A stretch of 64,000 nt of DNA from Clusia tigrina (GCA_920105625.2 CAKKTE020000605.1:868001-932000), one strand, 5' to 3'; shown: positions 1 through 13,399, counted from the first letter of the stretch. Translations and numbers: made by a program. The notes: a model not told the origin generated them from the sequence alone.

Positions 1-948
1 ATCCCCGATTTTTATTATTTATCGGGCTTCCCGGAGAAAAAGGCTCGACACGGATTTCCGATGCGCCAAACAAATATTCCGCATGCCTTTCTTCATTAAG
101 TACTAATTTTGGCTTTTCCATGCGGCCTATCCCTTCTGGTGTTAAATATTCCGGCCAACGTACTTCCGGAGGCAATGTCAATACTGTCTAGGTAAATCCA
201 GCTGATGCTGATTTTGATCTCTCCCTATTCAGTGAGGTCCTATTGGTCGCCCGTCCTTTTTTCAATTCCGCACTCTCCTTTTCCAACAGCGATGCTGATT
301 CCTCTGTTTCCGTCAATCTCTGAGAAAGTTCCTTTACCTTCTTCTCAAGATACTCTTTTTGTGCTCTCAAATCTTCTGTTTTCTTATAAAAACCGAACAA
401 CTTTTCTTCTGTTCTTCTTTGGATTTCCGTAAAGGCTTGATCCGCTACTTCTAATGGTTACACAGCTCCCCCGGCATTCGCCTGCTTCCATAATTCCTGA
501 GCTTCTTCCCTGCTCGTACTTGCTTCGAACTGGTCAACTATTTTCCCAGTAAACAGCTCCACCTCTGACTGCATTGATTTCAGTCTGCTCCTTATTTCCT
601 CGTCTGGCGAAACCAAATTCACTGTTTGTTGCCCTAGTTCTTCTAATTCAGAACTAAATGTATCTGCCCATTCGTTGACCAGACTATTTATGTAGTCTGC
701 GTAATTTTCCGTAAAATATTTTCCTTTGCCGTACTCAACAGTCCGTGATTATTGTTGAACTCTCTCCCCAGATTTTGCAACTGTGTTATTCGCTTGCGGT
801 AATACACGTTGTCCTTACGTAACCTGCCGTCTTTCTTAAAATTACGGACCAATTTTTCAATCGCCTCTCCAATTTGCTCCTGCATCAGCAGTAATCCTTG
901 CGCTTCCTTCGTCATATCCCAAATGCCAGAACAGATGGCATATCCCAA
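1..948 (-). pseudogene. Degenerate LTR-retrotransposon gag-like coding region, open at the left edge
   Basis: The minus strand reads as retroelement gag-like protein in pieces. 948-688 gives a basic helical stretch containing KLVRNFKKDGRLRKDN and a conserved-looking REFNNNHGLL segment. 400-188 gives a strongly charged coiled coil (LRAQKEYLEKKVKELSQRL). A further stretch, about 186-1, contains TLPPEVRWPEYLTPEG and stays open to the window edge. The pieces are in different frames or separated by stops, so the gene is broken. The context is decisive: an LTR and primer-binding site lie upstream on the same strand (1937-2463), which puts this in the gag position. The family is not certain. The N-terminal piece resembles gags of mdg1/412-like gypsy elements by memory only. 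No zinc knuckle is visible in the part present. Confidence 0.5.
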
Positions 949-1936
949 TTACAAATAAAAATCCAATATTTGTTAAAACTTGTTACAATATTTTATTCGA
1001 TCTTACTTAATGATTCAAAACAGAGTTATAAAAAAAAAACATTCCACCGTAAATTCTATCTTTATATACATATTCTGCTATACTTGTTTTCCATAACAAA
1101 GTTCCGCTGTCTACCGGCGTCCATTAAGTCCTTCTATCAATGCAAATTGGTCCTTGACTTCCTCACAGATACTCCTTGTTTTCCTCACATGTATCCCCAT
1201 ATCCAATCACCAACTTTAATACTCCCAAAAATCCTCCCACCGAAATTGGATTTACAGGCAAAAAATGTTTTGATTCATTCCCGGAAATTTGAATCCATAT
1301 TTAATAATAAACCCGTAACGTATGCGACACGTAATAGCGTTGAAAGTTATTTTCAACATTGCTACGCAAATTGTAGTTTCCGAACTACAAAAATTTTGAT
1401 GCAACAACACGTGTTGTAAACACTTCTTGAAATATTTTTGCCTAATACCCTAAGCTCAAAATGCCAAATATTTAAATCAAACGTTCTATGGTTGTTTTCA
1501 AACAACATAAATTTAGAACATCAGAATTTAAACAATACAAAAACAATTTAAATGTCTCAATATAGACTACATGGCCTTATAAACAATATAAATGCCCCTC
1601 ACGACAAACAAATTCAAATCCCCTACAAAAAAAATCCTCACAGCTAGGATGAACATATATAGACCGTCCGATCATACTGACGGTTTATGGATGCCATTCA
1701 AAGCTGCGTGCAACAGCGCAAACGCGCCTGTATGTTGCAACTTCTTTGTCCAGCGCTACGGCGCCTTCAGGGTCGCAGAAGTATCTACTTAGATTACGCT
1801 AATATACACTCTACTCACCAACATTTTTTTCGATGACATCTTTTTCCTTAGTGTCCTTAGTTGAGGTCCTTCGAATTCGTTGCAGGATGCCTCACTGCTT
1901 CAGGGTTCCTTGCCCTGGGATTCCTCCGATAGGTCC
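949..1936 (-). other. Leader of the minus-strand LTR retrotransposon
   Basis: This stretch lies between the primer-binding site and the gag-like region. It has no convincing coding sequence on either strand. A 173-codon frame on the + strand (898-1419) is low-complexity and has no recognisable domain. A long untranslated leader is usual in mdg1/412-type elements, so I read it that way. It could also contain degraded coding sequence. Confidence 0.35.
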
Positions 1937-1957
1937 TTTAGACCGGCTGCGCCAAAA
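1937..1957 (-). other. Primer-binding site (tRNA-Ser-like) of the LTR retrotransposon
   Basis: On the minus strand the bases next to the LTR end read TTTTGGCGCAGCCGGTC. TGGCGCAG-type primer sites are known from several fly gypsy-group retrotransposons primed by tRNA-Ser. Its position directly after an LTR ending in ...CACAACA supports the reading and fixes the element as minus-strand. Confidence 0.6.
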
Positions 1958-2463
1958 TGTTGTGGTGTTGATGTCCTTGCTTGTTTGGCGGGGGACGTCC
2001 TGTCGCGGTTCCTTTGGGCGCGTGGCTGAAAACCTTAAAACCCTAAAGTTAAACTAAAACACTTTACACTTTTAAGATTGAAATCACAAGAAGCTTTAGT
2101 CTTACGAAATCTAGATCTTATATACTATTTCTTTACATCTATCTCAGTCTGTGAACTGACCTTTCTGGTGTTCCAGTTCCGCACCTGCTAATTGGTGTCA
2201 GTTGGTCAAGCCAACCGACCTACTTCAAAAGTGGCGACGGTGCATTACGCTGCCCTCGTCGACTCGACTGCGGAACTGTAATACCCTAAAAGTTCACATA
2301 GTAATATTTCACAAACCATTTTAGCTTAAAATACTTAGACCCTAAAAGTATGTCTTATTGTTAAACAATTTTAGCACATGCTAATCCAACAGAGTGTGGC
2401 ATGTATTAGGAGTCGATGCTGTGAGTCAACTACACGTAGGTAGCTTGGTTCTAATTCACAACA
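1958..2463 (-). repeat. 5' LTR of a minus-strand LTR retrotransposon
   Basis: The segment begins TGTTGTG and ends CACAACA, a perfect 7-bp terminal inversion typical of LTR ends. It is 506 bp long. The PBS abuts its left end, so on the minus strand this is the upstream LTR. No partner LTR is in the window; it should lie to the left of base 1. The right flank (2464 on) is unrelated intron-like DNA. Confidence 0.6.
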
Positions 2464-4037
2464 CTCAGCTCATCTTTCCTCTTTAAAGTATTTTGTGACA
2501 CTTGTCAGTTTTTGTTTTAGCCGAGAGGAAGTGAACTTTTGCCATTCTCGTCTCAGTTTCCGTTTTTCTGTAGCGTTTACGGCTACATCATGTATGGTTT
2601 TTAGGGCTACGTTTATCTGGATATGACATATTTTCTAAATGTCAACCAGATCAACATCAAATGTGGAGATCAACACCGAAAACATGCACTCTTGGCAACT
2701 CGCAATGTGCCCAAACTCTTGACAGTTTTGGCATTGGATTGGTCCACTCCTTTTCCGAGATTCTTCCACAGTGATTTGGGGTGTAAAATATATTTTAAAA
2801 GCTAGGTGAGGATTAAAGTACAATAGAGTAAAAAGTTGGCTATTGGTTTTACATACTATTAAGTGGTATGCTGAATTAGTAAGCTAATATTATCCATGAA
2901 CGGGTATATTATCACTGCTAACTGCTACTCATTAAAATGTAGTCTATCTACAAAAACATAACCAAGAAAGGAATATATCCAACCCAGAAGCAGATTATGA
3001 AACGTGATTCAACGTCAGCACACAAAGTAAAGCATTGAATTGGAGAGTTTTGGCTGATTCCATTAGATCAAAAGAGCAATCGTAATATTCGCTGGATATG
3101 ATCCTCATAGATTATAGTATTGATTTTGGAGAGCATCTGCTAAGTCGCATACAAATTTGTAGTCCTTGAATCTAAAATTATAGATGTAATATAACAGGGT
3201 TGGCTGAACGGTTTGTCGGAATGGAAACAAATATTTTGAATGTTTAAAAGGATTTTAGTTTTCTACATAATATTCTGAACTGAATACATTAATGTAATCT
3301 TAACAGCATTTTCTGGATTTCTGGTATGAAAATATCTCCGTTACTTTCTCATAATAGCCATGATTTTAGTTTGCATCAGATAATTGTATGACCGAGCAAA
3401 TTGGGCGAATAGAATGGAAGTTCGACCAACATGCGCAATATAATACAGGAACAACATGTATTTCCTTGTTTAGCGGCTCACCACTTTTGTCCCCATTGAA
3501 GTTTAATCTATGGTTTATGGTGTATATTAAGGATGTGTTGCCCTTCCAAATAAAATAATAGGTGCCGGTTTTATATGATATTGTTGTATATTACTAATAA
3601 AATTTCCGATACACCAATATATCCGATAGACGAATATTTTCGTCAGTGCATTTTCGCTAGGCGTGGCATTTCCAATTGAGATACTTTCACTTAAAACTTA
3701 TAACTCATAATTAGCCTTGAATAAACTTAATAATGAAGAAATTATCCCACAAAGAATTGTATATACTTATTTCTGGTCACAGTATTTGATTCCTCATAAA
3801 AAGAAATATATTAGTTACTTCAAGACATTAGCAATTAATTTGTGTCATAAACTAATTTTTATGAACATTTTGGTAACTTTTGTATTCGATAACTTGTTCT
3901 TCTTGTTCACTTTTAACAATACTTACATAATAAAAATTTTCAATTTATTTTCATGCCAACATGTCCCTTTGCTGATCACATGGTCTCCGATGGTGGTTGT
4001 TTACAATCGTCATCTTTATCCAATGATCCGTATTCAG
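2464..4037. other. Non-coding DNA, probably intron of the zinc-finger gene
   Basis: No supported gene. The sequence is AT-rich, with many stops in all frames. The first splice-acceptor-like AG upstream of the zinc-finger exon within its open frame is at 4036-4037, preceded by a pyrimidine-rich tract, so this is most simply the upstream intron of that gene. Confidence 0.4.
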
Positions 4038-4205
4038 CAAAACGGCGTTCAGCAAACCATCCATGTCCAGTATGTGGGAAGCATTATGTAAACGAAGGAT
4101 CACTGCGTAAACACTTAGCTTGTCACCCGGAAACTTCTCAATTGACGAACAGTTTGCGTATGTGGCCGTGTTCTGTTTGTCAGGCAGTTTTTACCCATGA
4201 AAATG
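4038..4205 (+). CDS. ab: C2H2 zinc-finger transcription factor (abrupt-like), penultimate exon
   Basis: The exon encodes one full C2H2 finger (CPVCGKHYVNEGSLRKHLACH, spacing C-x2-C-x12-H-x3-H) and the Cys half of a second (CSVCQAVFTHENG). The proteins of this class are sequence-specific nuclear regulators. The 3' boundary is well supported: G at 4205 is followed by a GTGAC donor. Joining to the acceptor at 4779 restores the finger as ENG-LLTHMEH. The 5' boundary is less sure: 4038 follows the only AG available, but the frame is open back to 3917 and the residues there also look coding. The symbol ab (abrupt, a BTB-zinc-finger factor of dendrite and muscle patterning) rests on remembered similarity around the second finger and the downstream AAQYVLSRAAAERRERD segment. 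Other BTB-ZF genes such as chinmo are alternatives. Confidence 0.6.
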
Positions 4206-4272
4206 GTGACTATAACAATAGATATATATATTAAAAACAAATAATATAATCATTATATTATATATATAATAG

Positions 4273-4594
4273 AGTGGGGCGATTAATGAGCGCTTCTCGT
4301 TTCTGATTCTTGGGATTGTACTGAGCAAAAAAGTCCACTAGACTATATGTCTACGGTGAAAATCGAGCTTCCAGATTTTCACTTGCAGTTTTTTCTCAGA
4401 CTTAATTTTTTTGGAAAATTTGCAAATTTTCTTGGGCTCATATTTCGTAAAGTATTTGAAATTTTGACTTATTTTCAAAAGTAAAGCTGTAGCTATTCTC
4501 TCGGGCTACAATTTCTCTGAACATATTACTTAGAAAAACTTCGTTTTCATGGTCGAAAAGTAGATTTTTTTCTTTCCATACTAATCGCCCCACT
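4273..4594. mobile_element. MITE-like inverted-repeat element in the intron
   Basis: The left end AGTGGGGCGATTA (4273-4285) and the right end TAATCGCCCCACT (4582-4594) are perfect 13-bp terminal inverted repeats. The 322-bp interior has no coding capacity. Both ends abut TA-rich DNA, so a TA target duplication is possible but cannot be distinguished from the microsatellite. I infer a non-autonomous Tc1/mariner-type MITE; the superfamily is not proven. Confidence 0.7.
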
Positions 4595-4596
4595 TT

Positions 4597-4597
4597 A

Positions 4598-4670
<73 letters not shown>
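4597..4670. repeat. (TA)n microsatellite
   Basis: About 70 bp of nearly uninterrupted TA dinucleotide lie directly beside the MITE within the intron. Confidence 0.95.
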
Positions 4671-4674
<4 letters not shown>

Positions 4675-4779
4675 ATCATTATATAATCATATATTAGCGC
4701 ATGACATTAATTTAACAATATTATAATTCCATCAAGTATCTAATATGAATTGCGAAACTATCTCTATCTGTTTTCGTAG

Positions 4780-6341
4780 GTCTATTAACACACATGGAAC
4801 ATATGCGAATGGATCCGAAACATCAATTTGCTGCACAGTATGTGCTATCACGAGCCGCCGCTGAAAGGCGGGAGCGGGATTCCATTCTTGCAGCAACTCT
4901 AGCTGTGTCTGCAGTTGGTGGTACTACTAGTGTTGGTGGAAGTGGCGAGAAAGGTATTTTACCTCTTATAGGTGATGAAGGTGGTTCAAACTCTCTATGT
5001 CCTTCTCCATCTGCCAACTCGGAATGTTCATCCAACGGTAGGCTGTCTTCGTCGGCTACATCCGATCATGGCAGTGGCATTAACTTATTGAACAATAACA
5101 ATAATAACAATAATAAAAATTGTACCAGCAATAATAAAATAAATGAGATATTGCGATCTAATAGCAATACGCATCTGCCTGGACAATACAGTGTAGAAAA
5201 CGATTTGCATGTTGCGAACCGGATGTCTCTAATGGCAGCAGCATCAGCAGCTGCTGCTGCAGTAGCCGCTACAGCAGGAAGTGTTAATGTAAGCAGTGGT
5301 GGTACTAATGTGTCTCCAGGTTGTGTAGATTCGTCAACAAGTGTCCCTGGTAATGCAGTAGTACAAGCAGCTGTAGTCAACTTAGCAGCGGCGATGCGGA
5401 TAAATCAGGCCAATCAAAACAATGTAGGCGGTAATGTTCCGAATGGTAGCACCAATAATACTAATACTACAATAGGCAATATACATGTTAGTAACATGCA
5501 GCAGCAACATCAACACCACATACAACAACAAGTAGGCAGTCAAACACATATGAGCTCACTTCGCACATCTCCTCCAGCTAATATACAAACTTTGCAAAAT
5601 GAGCATTCAGCGGTAAATACGGTAGTAGCTATGAACGCAATGCGAGACAGTATGATACGTTCCAGTGTAGGCACTGAGCCGATGGGTGGAATGCACCACC
5701 AATCATTGGATTCGAATACCCATCAGCACCACTCCAGCAGTTTACCACAACACGCGTATACACAACACCACTCACAACAACAAGTACTTCATACTCACCA
5801 TCACCACCTGCAACAGTCAAACTCTCCTGAAACGACGCTACGTATGCATCAACAAGCTGAAGCTCTTCTTAGGTCACACACGGAAGTTGCATTTCGACTT
5901 GCCGCAACTGTAGCTGCCACTAATGGAATTGTTAATACAGAGAATATATCTAGCACTATACAAAACAGTAGCAATCGGGAAATTACCAAAATGAACAATA
6001 CTGATGGCACCCTACAGCATCAGCTGCAACATACTAATCAACTACAAGCAACCTCAACTGCCCAACAACAACAACATCAACAGAAAGTCAATGTAGCAAC
6101 CACGCCTCTGCAGCAGCAGCAGCCATCACAACAAATTGCGAACGACCTCGGCGATGCGATACGTCTGCAAGAACATCGCTTAGAGCAAGCATTACGATTA
6201 CATAGTGATGCGCGCGCCTTCAATTTTCTTTCAGCAACGCAGACGGCCTGTAATACTACTGCATGCAACGAACATCAACAGCAACATCAGCAGCATCACC
6301 ATCAACAACACCAACAACAAACCGAAATACACAACACGTAA
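4780..6341 (+). CDS. ab: C2H2 zinc-finger transcription factor (abrupt-like), terminal coding exon
   Basis: This exon continues the protein with LLTHMEHMRMDPKHQFAAQYVLSRAAAERRERD, completing the second finger and adding a basic helical linker. About 480 residues of low-complexity sequence follow: poly-Asn near 5085-5120, an Ala-rich run (SAAAAAVAATAG) near 5240, His/Gln-rich blocks near 5490-5560 and 5690-5820, and a terminal HQQQHHHQQHQQQ block. Such tracts are usual in fly developmental regulators and probably act in transcriptional control. The acceptor is the AG at 4778-4779. The frame ends at TAA 6339-6341. A GTAAAG sequence overlaps that stop and could be a donor to a further exon, so the C-terminus is not certain. 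The upstream BTB exons lie outside the window. Confidence 0.65.
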
Positions 6342-6420
6342 AGATTTCAGAGATTTCGATTGCCAGAGGTTGCCTGGACTCAATGATGATTTGACAGAAT
6401 AAATACACTCTCGAGTCACT
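6342..6420 (+). other. Probable 3' UTR with AATAAA polyadenylation signal
   Basis: AATAAA occurs at 6398-6403, 57 bases after the stop codon of the zinc-finger gene. If used, the 3' UTR would be very short for a gene of this class, so longer alternatives are likely. Confidence 0.35.
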
Positions 6421-6497
6421 TCAGGTCGTAGACTAGAATGTTATTTTTTAGAAGTTGCTGTTTAGTTCTATACTCACTTACGTTCCTACTAGCAAAT

Positions 6498-6683
6498 ATG
6501 GCAATTACGAAATATTTCATAGCGGTTATGTGGATATCGCTAAATGTTAGCAGCTGGCCGAAGGACCCAACGATCACACCATCTACTGTTTTGACACCAT
6601 ATAACCCACGCTTAAAAGTATGGTATAAATGCAACAACAAAACGAAAAAGTGCAAACCTTTTAGAAAATTACTTAAATTATAA
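6498..6683 (+). CDS. Possible small secreted peptide frame, unproven
   Basis: The frame from ATG 6498 encodes 61 residues starting MAITKYFIAVMWISLNVSS. That is a short basic start followed by a hydrophobic core with a plausible signal-peptidase site. The rest (WPKDPTITPSTVL...) is short and basic with two Cys. An upstream in-frame ATG at 6438 would extend it to 81 residues and add another hydrophobic stretch. I recognise no family. It sits about 150 bp past the zinc-finger stop codon, so it may simply lie in that gene's 3' UTR. A shorter open frame on the opposite strand overlaps it. Confidence 0.2.
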   Translation: MAITKYFIAVMWISLNVSSWPKDPTITPSTVLTPYNPRLKVWYKCNNKTKKCKPFRKLLKL

Positions 6684-6792
6684 ATATTGATTTTATTTTT
6701 AGACGTTAAGTGTTGTTCCAATTTTGTTTATTACAAATTATACAAAATGTATCAGAAGCCATGGTAGAGACTAGAAAAAATATGTATTTCTA

Positions 6793-7133
<341 letters not shown>

Positions 7134-7639
7134 CCTACCCCCCTCAAGATCAGCCGTCCACGGCTGACGGGCGTCCCGCCGTCAGGGATGCTGTTTATTT
7201 CCTTGCTTAGGAATGCGGTGGGGGCTTTGGGGTAACGACATGATCGGCGTAAACTGTCGCATTGTCTGCAGTTCAGACGGTTGCAAGGATGTTTGCTTTG
7301 AAAGGGAGGCTCTCTGTATCTGCTTCCCATCCCTGAAATTGTTGACCATCCAAGTATCCTTTCCGCATATGAGGAGCGCTGGTAGAAGCTCCAAACCAGT
7401 TTGCTTTAAAGGTGTTTGTTGGGGAGTCCTCTATGGTGGCGCGTAATGTAGACGGTTTGTTCTATCGGGGTGGAGTTCTCGGCTGGGCGATGTATCCAGT
7501 TCCTTGACGACCAATGACTAGTCGAGCTGGCTTGGGCTGGTACATCCGTATAGGCTGCTGGTTGAAGCTATAATTGAATGAGGTGTGTTCTGTGGGGCCC
7601 GCATCGCCTCCATTACTAGCCTACGTGGGCTCTAGCTGA

Positions 7640-8294
7640 GTTTGTTTCCAGCTCCAAAGCCAGAGCGAGGGATGCTACCATATCCGGCGAATGGGCGGAA
7701 AGATCCGATGAACTCATGGGCTGGCTGAGCCTCGAAATGGACACGCTCCAATCCCGGTTTCTGTGCTCTTCATTCAGGACTTTCTTCAGCGATGCGTCAC
7801 CAGAACTGCTGGTGTCATACTGGTTGCTTAGAATGGTGATCCACTTTTGAATCTCGTCATGATAGTGAGAGGCGGACCTTCCCCTTTACCTGAGCCTCAG
7901 CATTTCTTGTTGAATCGACCTCTCCCATTGCTTTGCTCCGGATCAAGTAGACGGCATGATAATGGCGAGGAATTCCTTCTGAACCTGCGAAAAGAGAATA
8001 AGCGCTTGTGACAGCATTCCGCCAGAAAGCGTACTGCGATTTACTTCCACCAAACTCGCGAAGGGCTTGAATGGTTACGAATACCCCCTCACCCTCTCGA
8101 TTGAATTTGGCCTCGTTATAGACCACCACGCGAACTGCCGGATGTCTAAAGATCTGTAGTTCTGACGGATCGAGTGATATAGGGAACGTGGCCGGAGCTG
8201 CTCTTCCCTTGTCACAGTTGAAGTCCTTGGCGTGGCGGGTCATGTACTGTCTTTTTCGATGCTCTCTACGTGCCAAGGATGTGCTAGCTACCAC
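7640..8294 (-). pseudogene. Gag capsid-like region of the compact LTR element
   Basis: The minus-strand frame from 8294 to 7857 contains a capsid-type segment, YAFWRNAVTSAYSLFAGSEG, followed by IPRHYHAVYLIRSKAMGEVDS. After a break, 7850-7640 in another frame gives an alpha-helical stretch (WITILSNQYDTSSSGDASLK). Gag forms the virus-like particle and packages RNA. The capsid signature and the LTR context identify it; the break makes it non-functional unless recoded. Further downstream, 7400-7200 has a Cys-rich piece ([12 protein letters not shown]) that may be the nucleocapsid end. Confidence 0.6.
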
Positions 8295-8309
8295 ACAGCG
8301 CCCTTCGCG

Positions 8310-9130
8310 TTTTATTGCGGTGATCGTGTAGTGTAGCTGTGCTTTTTTGGGTAGTTCTAAAACTTTTAATAGTTTTATTATTTAAAAATATTTATATATT
8401 TCTTAATTAATGTTTTTTTAAATATAAATTTTTTTATCGTAAAACCTAGAGGGTCCCATAGGAATCGCAGACTTTAACACAATATAGCATGTGTACCACC
8501 ACATATCACCATTCGCGCTTTATACCGGTGAACGTGGAGATGAGCTATGCAATACCTTTTTCGGTTGCACCGTGTTTAATAATAAAACTTGCGAATGGTC
8601 AATACATAGAGAACCGCCTTTTTCGGTAGCGCTAAAAATTGCATTATATTTATTATTATTATAAATATTTATATTATTTTAAATTTTTATTTATTTGTGC
8701 GAAAAACTGGACGATCTCGCAGAAGTCGCAGATTTTAACTTAATATATACCACGTGTAGGCTACAAAAACTGGAGGGTCCCGTAGGAATCGCAGATTTTA
8801 CCTCAATATATACACATGTTTGTTACAAAAACTGGAGGGTCCAGTGGGAATAGCAGATTTGTTTCTTTTATTAACCCCTCTCAAGGGTATGGTAAGAGCC
8901 TGAGCAGCGACTTTTTCGCATGCCCCACGCTTACGACACAAAAACTGGAGGGTCCCGTAGGAATCGCAGATTTAATTTTTTTTTATTAACCCCTCTCAAG
9001 GGTATGGTAAGAGCCTGGGCAGCGACTTTTTCGCATGCCCCACGCTTACGACACCAAAACTGGAGAGTCCAGTAGGAATCGCAGATTTGCTTTTTTTTAT
9101 TAACCCCTCTCAAGGGTATGGTGACAGCGT
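8310..9130. repeat. Tandem repeat array in the leader of the compact LTR element
   Basis: A motif of the form CTGGAGGGTCCCGTAGGAATCGCAG recurs at about 8447, 8707, 8769, 8831, 8945 and 9059. Spacings are near 62 bp in the middle and 114 bp at the right, where each unit also carries TTAACCCCTCTCAAGGGTATGG. A more diverged larger unit (8310-8500 versus 8515-8770) overlaps the left side. The array lies between the 5' LTR and gag of the minus-strand element, the place of a promoter or packaging leader. Confidence 0.8.
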
Positions 9131-9169
9131 TTCGAGGCGGCATTGTGCGAATGCCAATGCTCTTTCTCA

Positions 9170-10003
<834 letters not shown>

Positions 10004-10388
10004 GGTGTCAAAATATTGAAGATGTTCGTGCTTCAATTTTCGCTTATTTACAGTTTTCGTTTCTAACCAAAAAGGTGGAGATTTTAAATTCATTAAAGAC
10101 GAGGAACTTAAACAATACAAACAAAAGATTCGTAAATCGTGTCGAGAACAAATCTTTGTTAGAAGAACTGAAGACTAGAGCCAAAAATACAATATGTTAT
10201 CATACTCATTTACAATCTTATTTTTATTATTAGTAGCGCAATAGAAGGGTATTTAAATTTAGAAATCTATAAATCAGAAAAACTGTTTAGATATGCTGAA
10301 TTTCAGAAATTTTAACTAAAATTTTTGACAAAAGATAATTTTTTGTAATTTTTTGTCAACAATCCATTAAATTTTTATCGATTCAGCC

Positions 10389-12157
10389 CAAGAATGATGA
10401 AATACAAAGAATGCGCGGATAGAGGGCCAACAAATTTTCGTTCTGCGCATCCACGTCACAATCAGAGAACGACTTCGAGTACTCACCCAAAGAGAGTACT
10501 TCGTTATTTCTACATAATTTCCATGCATATGCGCATCGGAATTTACGCTGGAACAAATTTAACTCATCGAGCATGTGCCGGTAGTTATGATAACGTTGCG
10601 TCTTAATTTGATACTCCACACACTCGTACACTCGTTTAAATTTAATTATGTTGGAAAATGAACGGTACTCTCTATTAAAAACACACTTCACATCGCCACC
10701 TAAAATGCATACGGACGTAACTAAGAAAAAATTCATCATTGTATAAAACAACAACAACAAAAGCTTCTTTCAACGTCGTCGTATTTTATGTTTATGCTTT
10801 GAGTAACGACATTTTCTCGTTATAAATAGAGTGCATACATGCTTGATATGCATTGGCGTCTCTATAGTTACGTCGAGTGTGGTGTCTTGATCTTTACTCT
10901 TCACACTCTACTTGTTTTTTCAGTTTTACGTTTTGAGTACTCGAAATGGGAACATTTGTCCTTCTCTGGTCACAATATCGAACTTGTATTGGCGAGTTGT
11001 CAAGCTCGCATTCGATATGTAAACAAAAATGCATACAATTCAATTTGCAAAATTAAAAAGAAAGAAATAATGAAACTAATTTAGTCAAGTTAATGTTTTT
11101 GCGTCTTTTCCTTTGCGTGTGTGAGCATTTTCTACAATTTTCTTATTTAATATTCAGATTTTTGTGAACATTCTTGTTCTGGAAAACAATTTCTTAAATT
11201 TTTTATTACAATTAATATGAGATGCTTCTTCAATATGTTTTTGAATAAATTCATTTGTTATTAGGAGATTTTCTCCATTCAAAAAATTTAGTCCAGACTG
11301 TTCACGGCACTGATAAGCCGCCTTCACTTAAGTGATTTACACATGAGAGCGATGGATCATCAATAGTGAAATATTTATTTATATACATTGCGTTATTGGT
11401 AATTTACAAAACTGGAATTTTTATGAAAATTTTCATATTATTGCGCTACAGTTTACCTGATCCTTATCCTTGAGTCATTTGCATGGCGTTCGTTTGATGC
11501 TGATGTATCGAAAATTCTGTTGGTTTCAAGCATTTCTTGATTTTCTCCATCAAAGGCTTCCGGGATGTTTACATTTTAAACATTATTCATTCGCCTCGTC
11601 GGAAACAAACGCAACTGCAACTGAAATTGGAATTTAAATATCTTCTACAATTGATAACAAACATTACCTTCCCGTGATGTCGAAGCTTTATTTAGAAATT
11701 CGGCAATAATTTTTTTTTCACGACCCTGACCTTGTTGAGAACGCTCTGGATTTTCTTCCCCTGGTTTATAAATTGATGGCACAGTGCCTCGTTTTAGCAT
11801 CGTTTTATTTGCGATACCTAAGAAATTTTTAACGCACTTTCGTTAATATAATAGCTATGAACGGAATGAAAAAAAATTTATATTTACCTTTATCTTCACT
11901 TGCGCATAAAATTTTAATCCGAAGGAAAAGAAAAAACTGCACTCCAGACACCGCACACTTTTTATTGATTTTTTTGAAGGATCTCACAAATATAATTAAA
12001 TTATCACAATTTATAATAAAAAACACACCGCTCGTAATTCACTTTTCAAAAAACGTTGATAAATATGACGTAGTCGACTGAACAGCGAATTGTCAAAATA
12101 GAAAAGCAAAACTAACGGACCTGCGCAAAGCGCAATCTCTTTATTCTAATATTCTTG
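10389..12157 (-). mobile_element. Inverted-repeat DNA transposon with 9-bp target duplication and THAP-like coding
   Basis: The left end CAAGAATGATGAAATA (10389) is inverted at the right as ...TTATTCTAATATTCTTG (12157). Imperfect inversion continues inward through a GCGC-rich segment. Directly outside both ends is the same 9-mer GATTCAGCC (10380-10388 and 12158-12166), a perfect target duplication. A second copy of the family is at 27639-28696. The interior carries minus-strand exon-like pieces with a THAP-type ending. Target length of 9 bp suggests Mutator-like or related elements, while THAP domains are known in P and Kolobok transposases; these do not agree simply, so the superfamily is left open. 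Confidence 0.75.
11668..12080 (-). pseudogene. THAP-like N-terminal coding fragment of the transposon
   Basis: Two minus-strand exons are suggested. The first ends with ...GATAAAG before a GTAAATAT donor (exon edge 11888) and has a Cys then FFLF followed by a later Cys. The second runs from an AG|GTATCGC acceptor (edge 11817) to a GTAATG donor (edge 11668) and encodes LKRGTVPSIYKPGEE. The THAP zinc-binding domain ends with a conserved AVPTIF-type box, which GTVPSIY resembles; THAP domains bind the ends of P-type transposons. Further exon-like sequence follows at 11620-11460 (IPEAFDGENQEMLETN). I see no catalytic domain, so this is at best the 5' part of a transposase gene. The assignment rests on a short motif. 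Confidence 0.4.
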
Positions 12158-12319
12158 GATTCAGCCTATATTTTATATTCTAAGTTGTTGGGTAAAAAGG
12201 AACAGATATACAAAAACATATAAAAATGAAGCCATTTTCAAAATGTCCGACTAATATCCTCGTATATATATGTATGCAATAAGAATGATATAATATACAT
12301 ATGTGAAATCAATTAACTA

Positions 12320-13399
<1,080 letters not shown>

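Larger units (their letters stand above)
4206..4779 (+). other. Phase-1 intron splitting the second zinc finger
   Basis: The intron starts GTGACT and ends with a pyrimidine-rich TTTTCGTAG. It interrupts a glycine codon (G|GT). It holds an inverted-repeat element (4273-4594) and a (TA)n tract, so much of its 574 bp is acquired sequence. Confidence 0.75.

Noticed and set aside
898..1419. 173-codon + frame in the leader of the left LTR element
   Set aside because: It overlaps the gag-like minus-strand region at its start, is rich in Phe, Ile, Lys and Tyr from AT bias, and shows no domain.
10383..10760. 125-codon minus-strand frame with a hydrophobic start
   Set aside because: It overlaps the left terminal repeat of the CAAGAA-end transposon and has no recognisable domain; the composition looks accidental.
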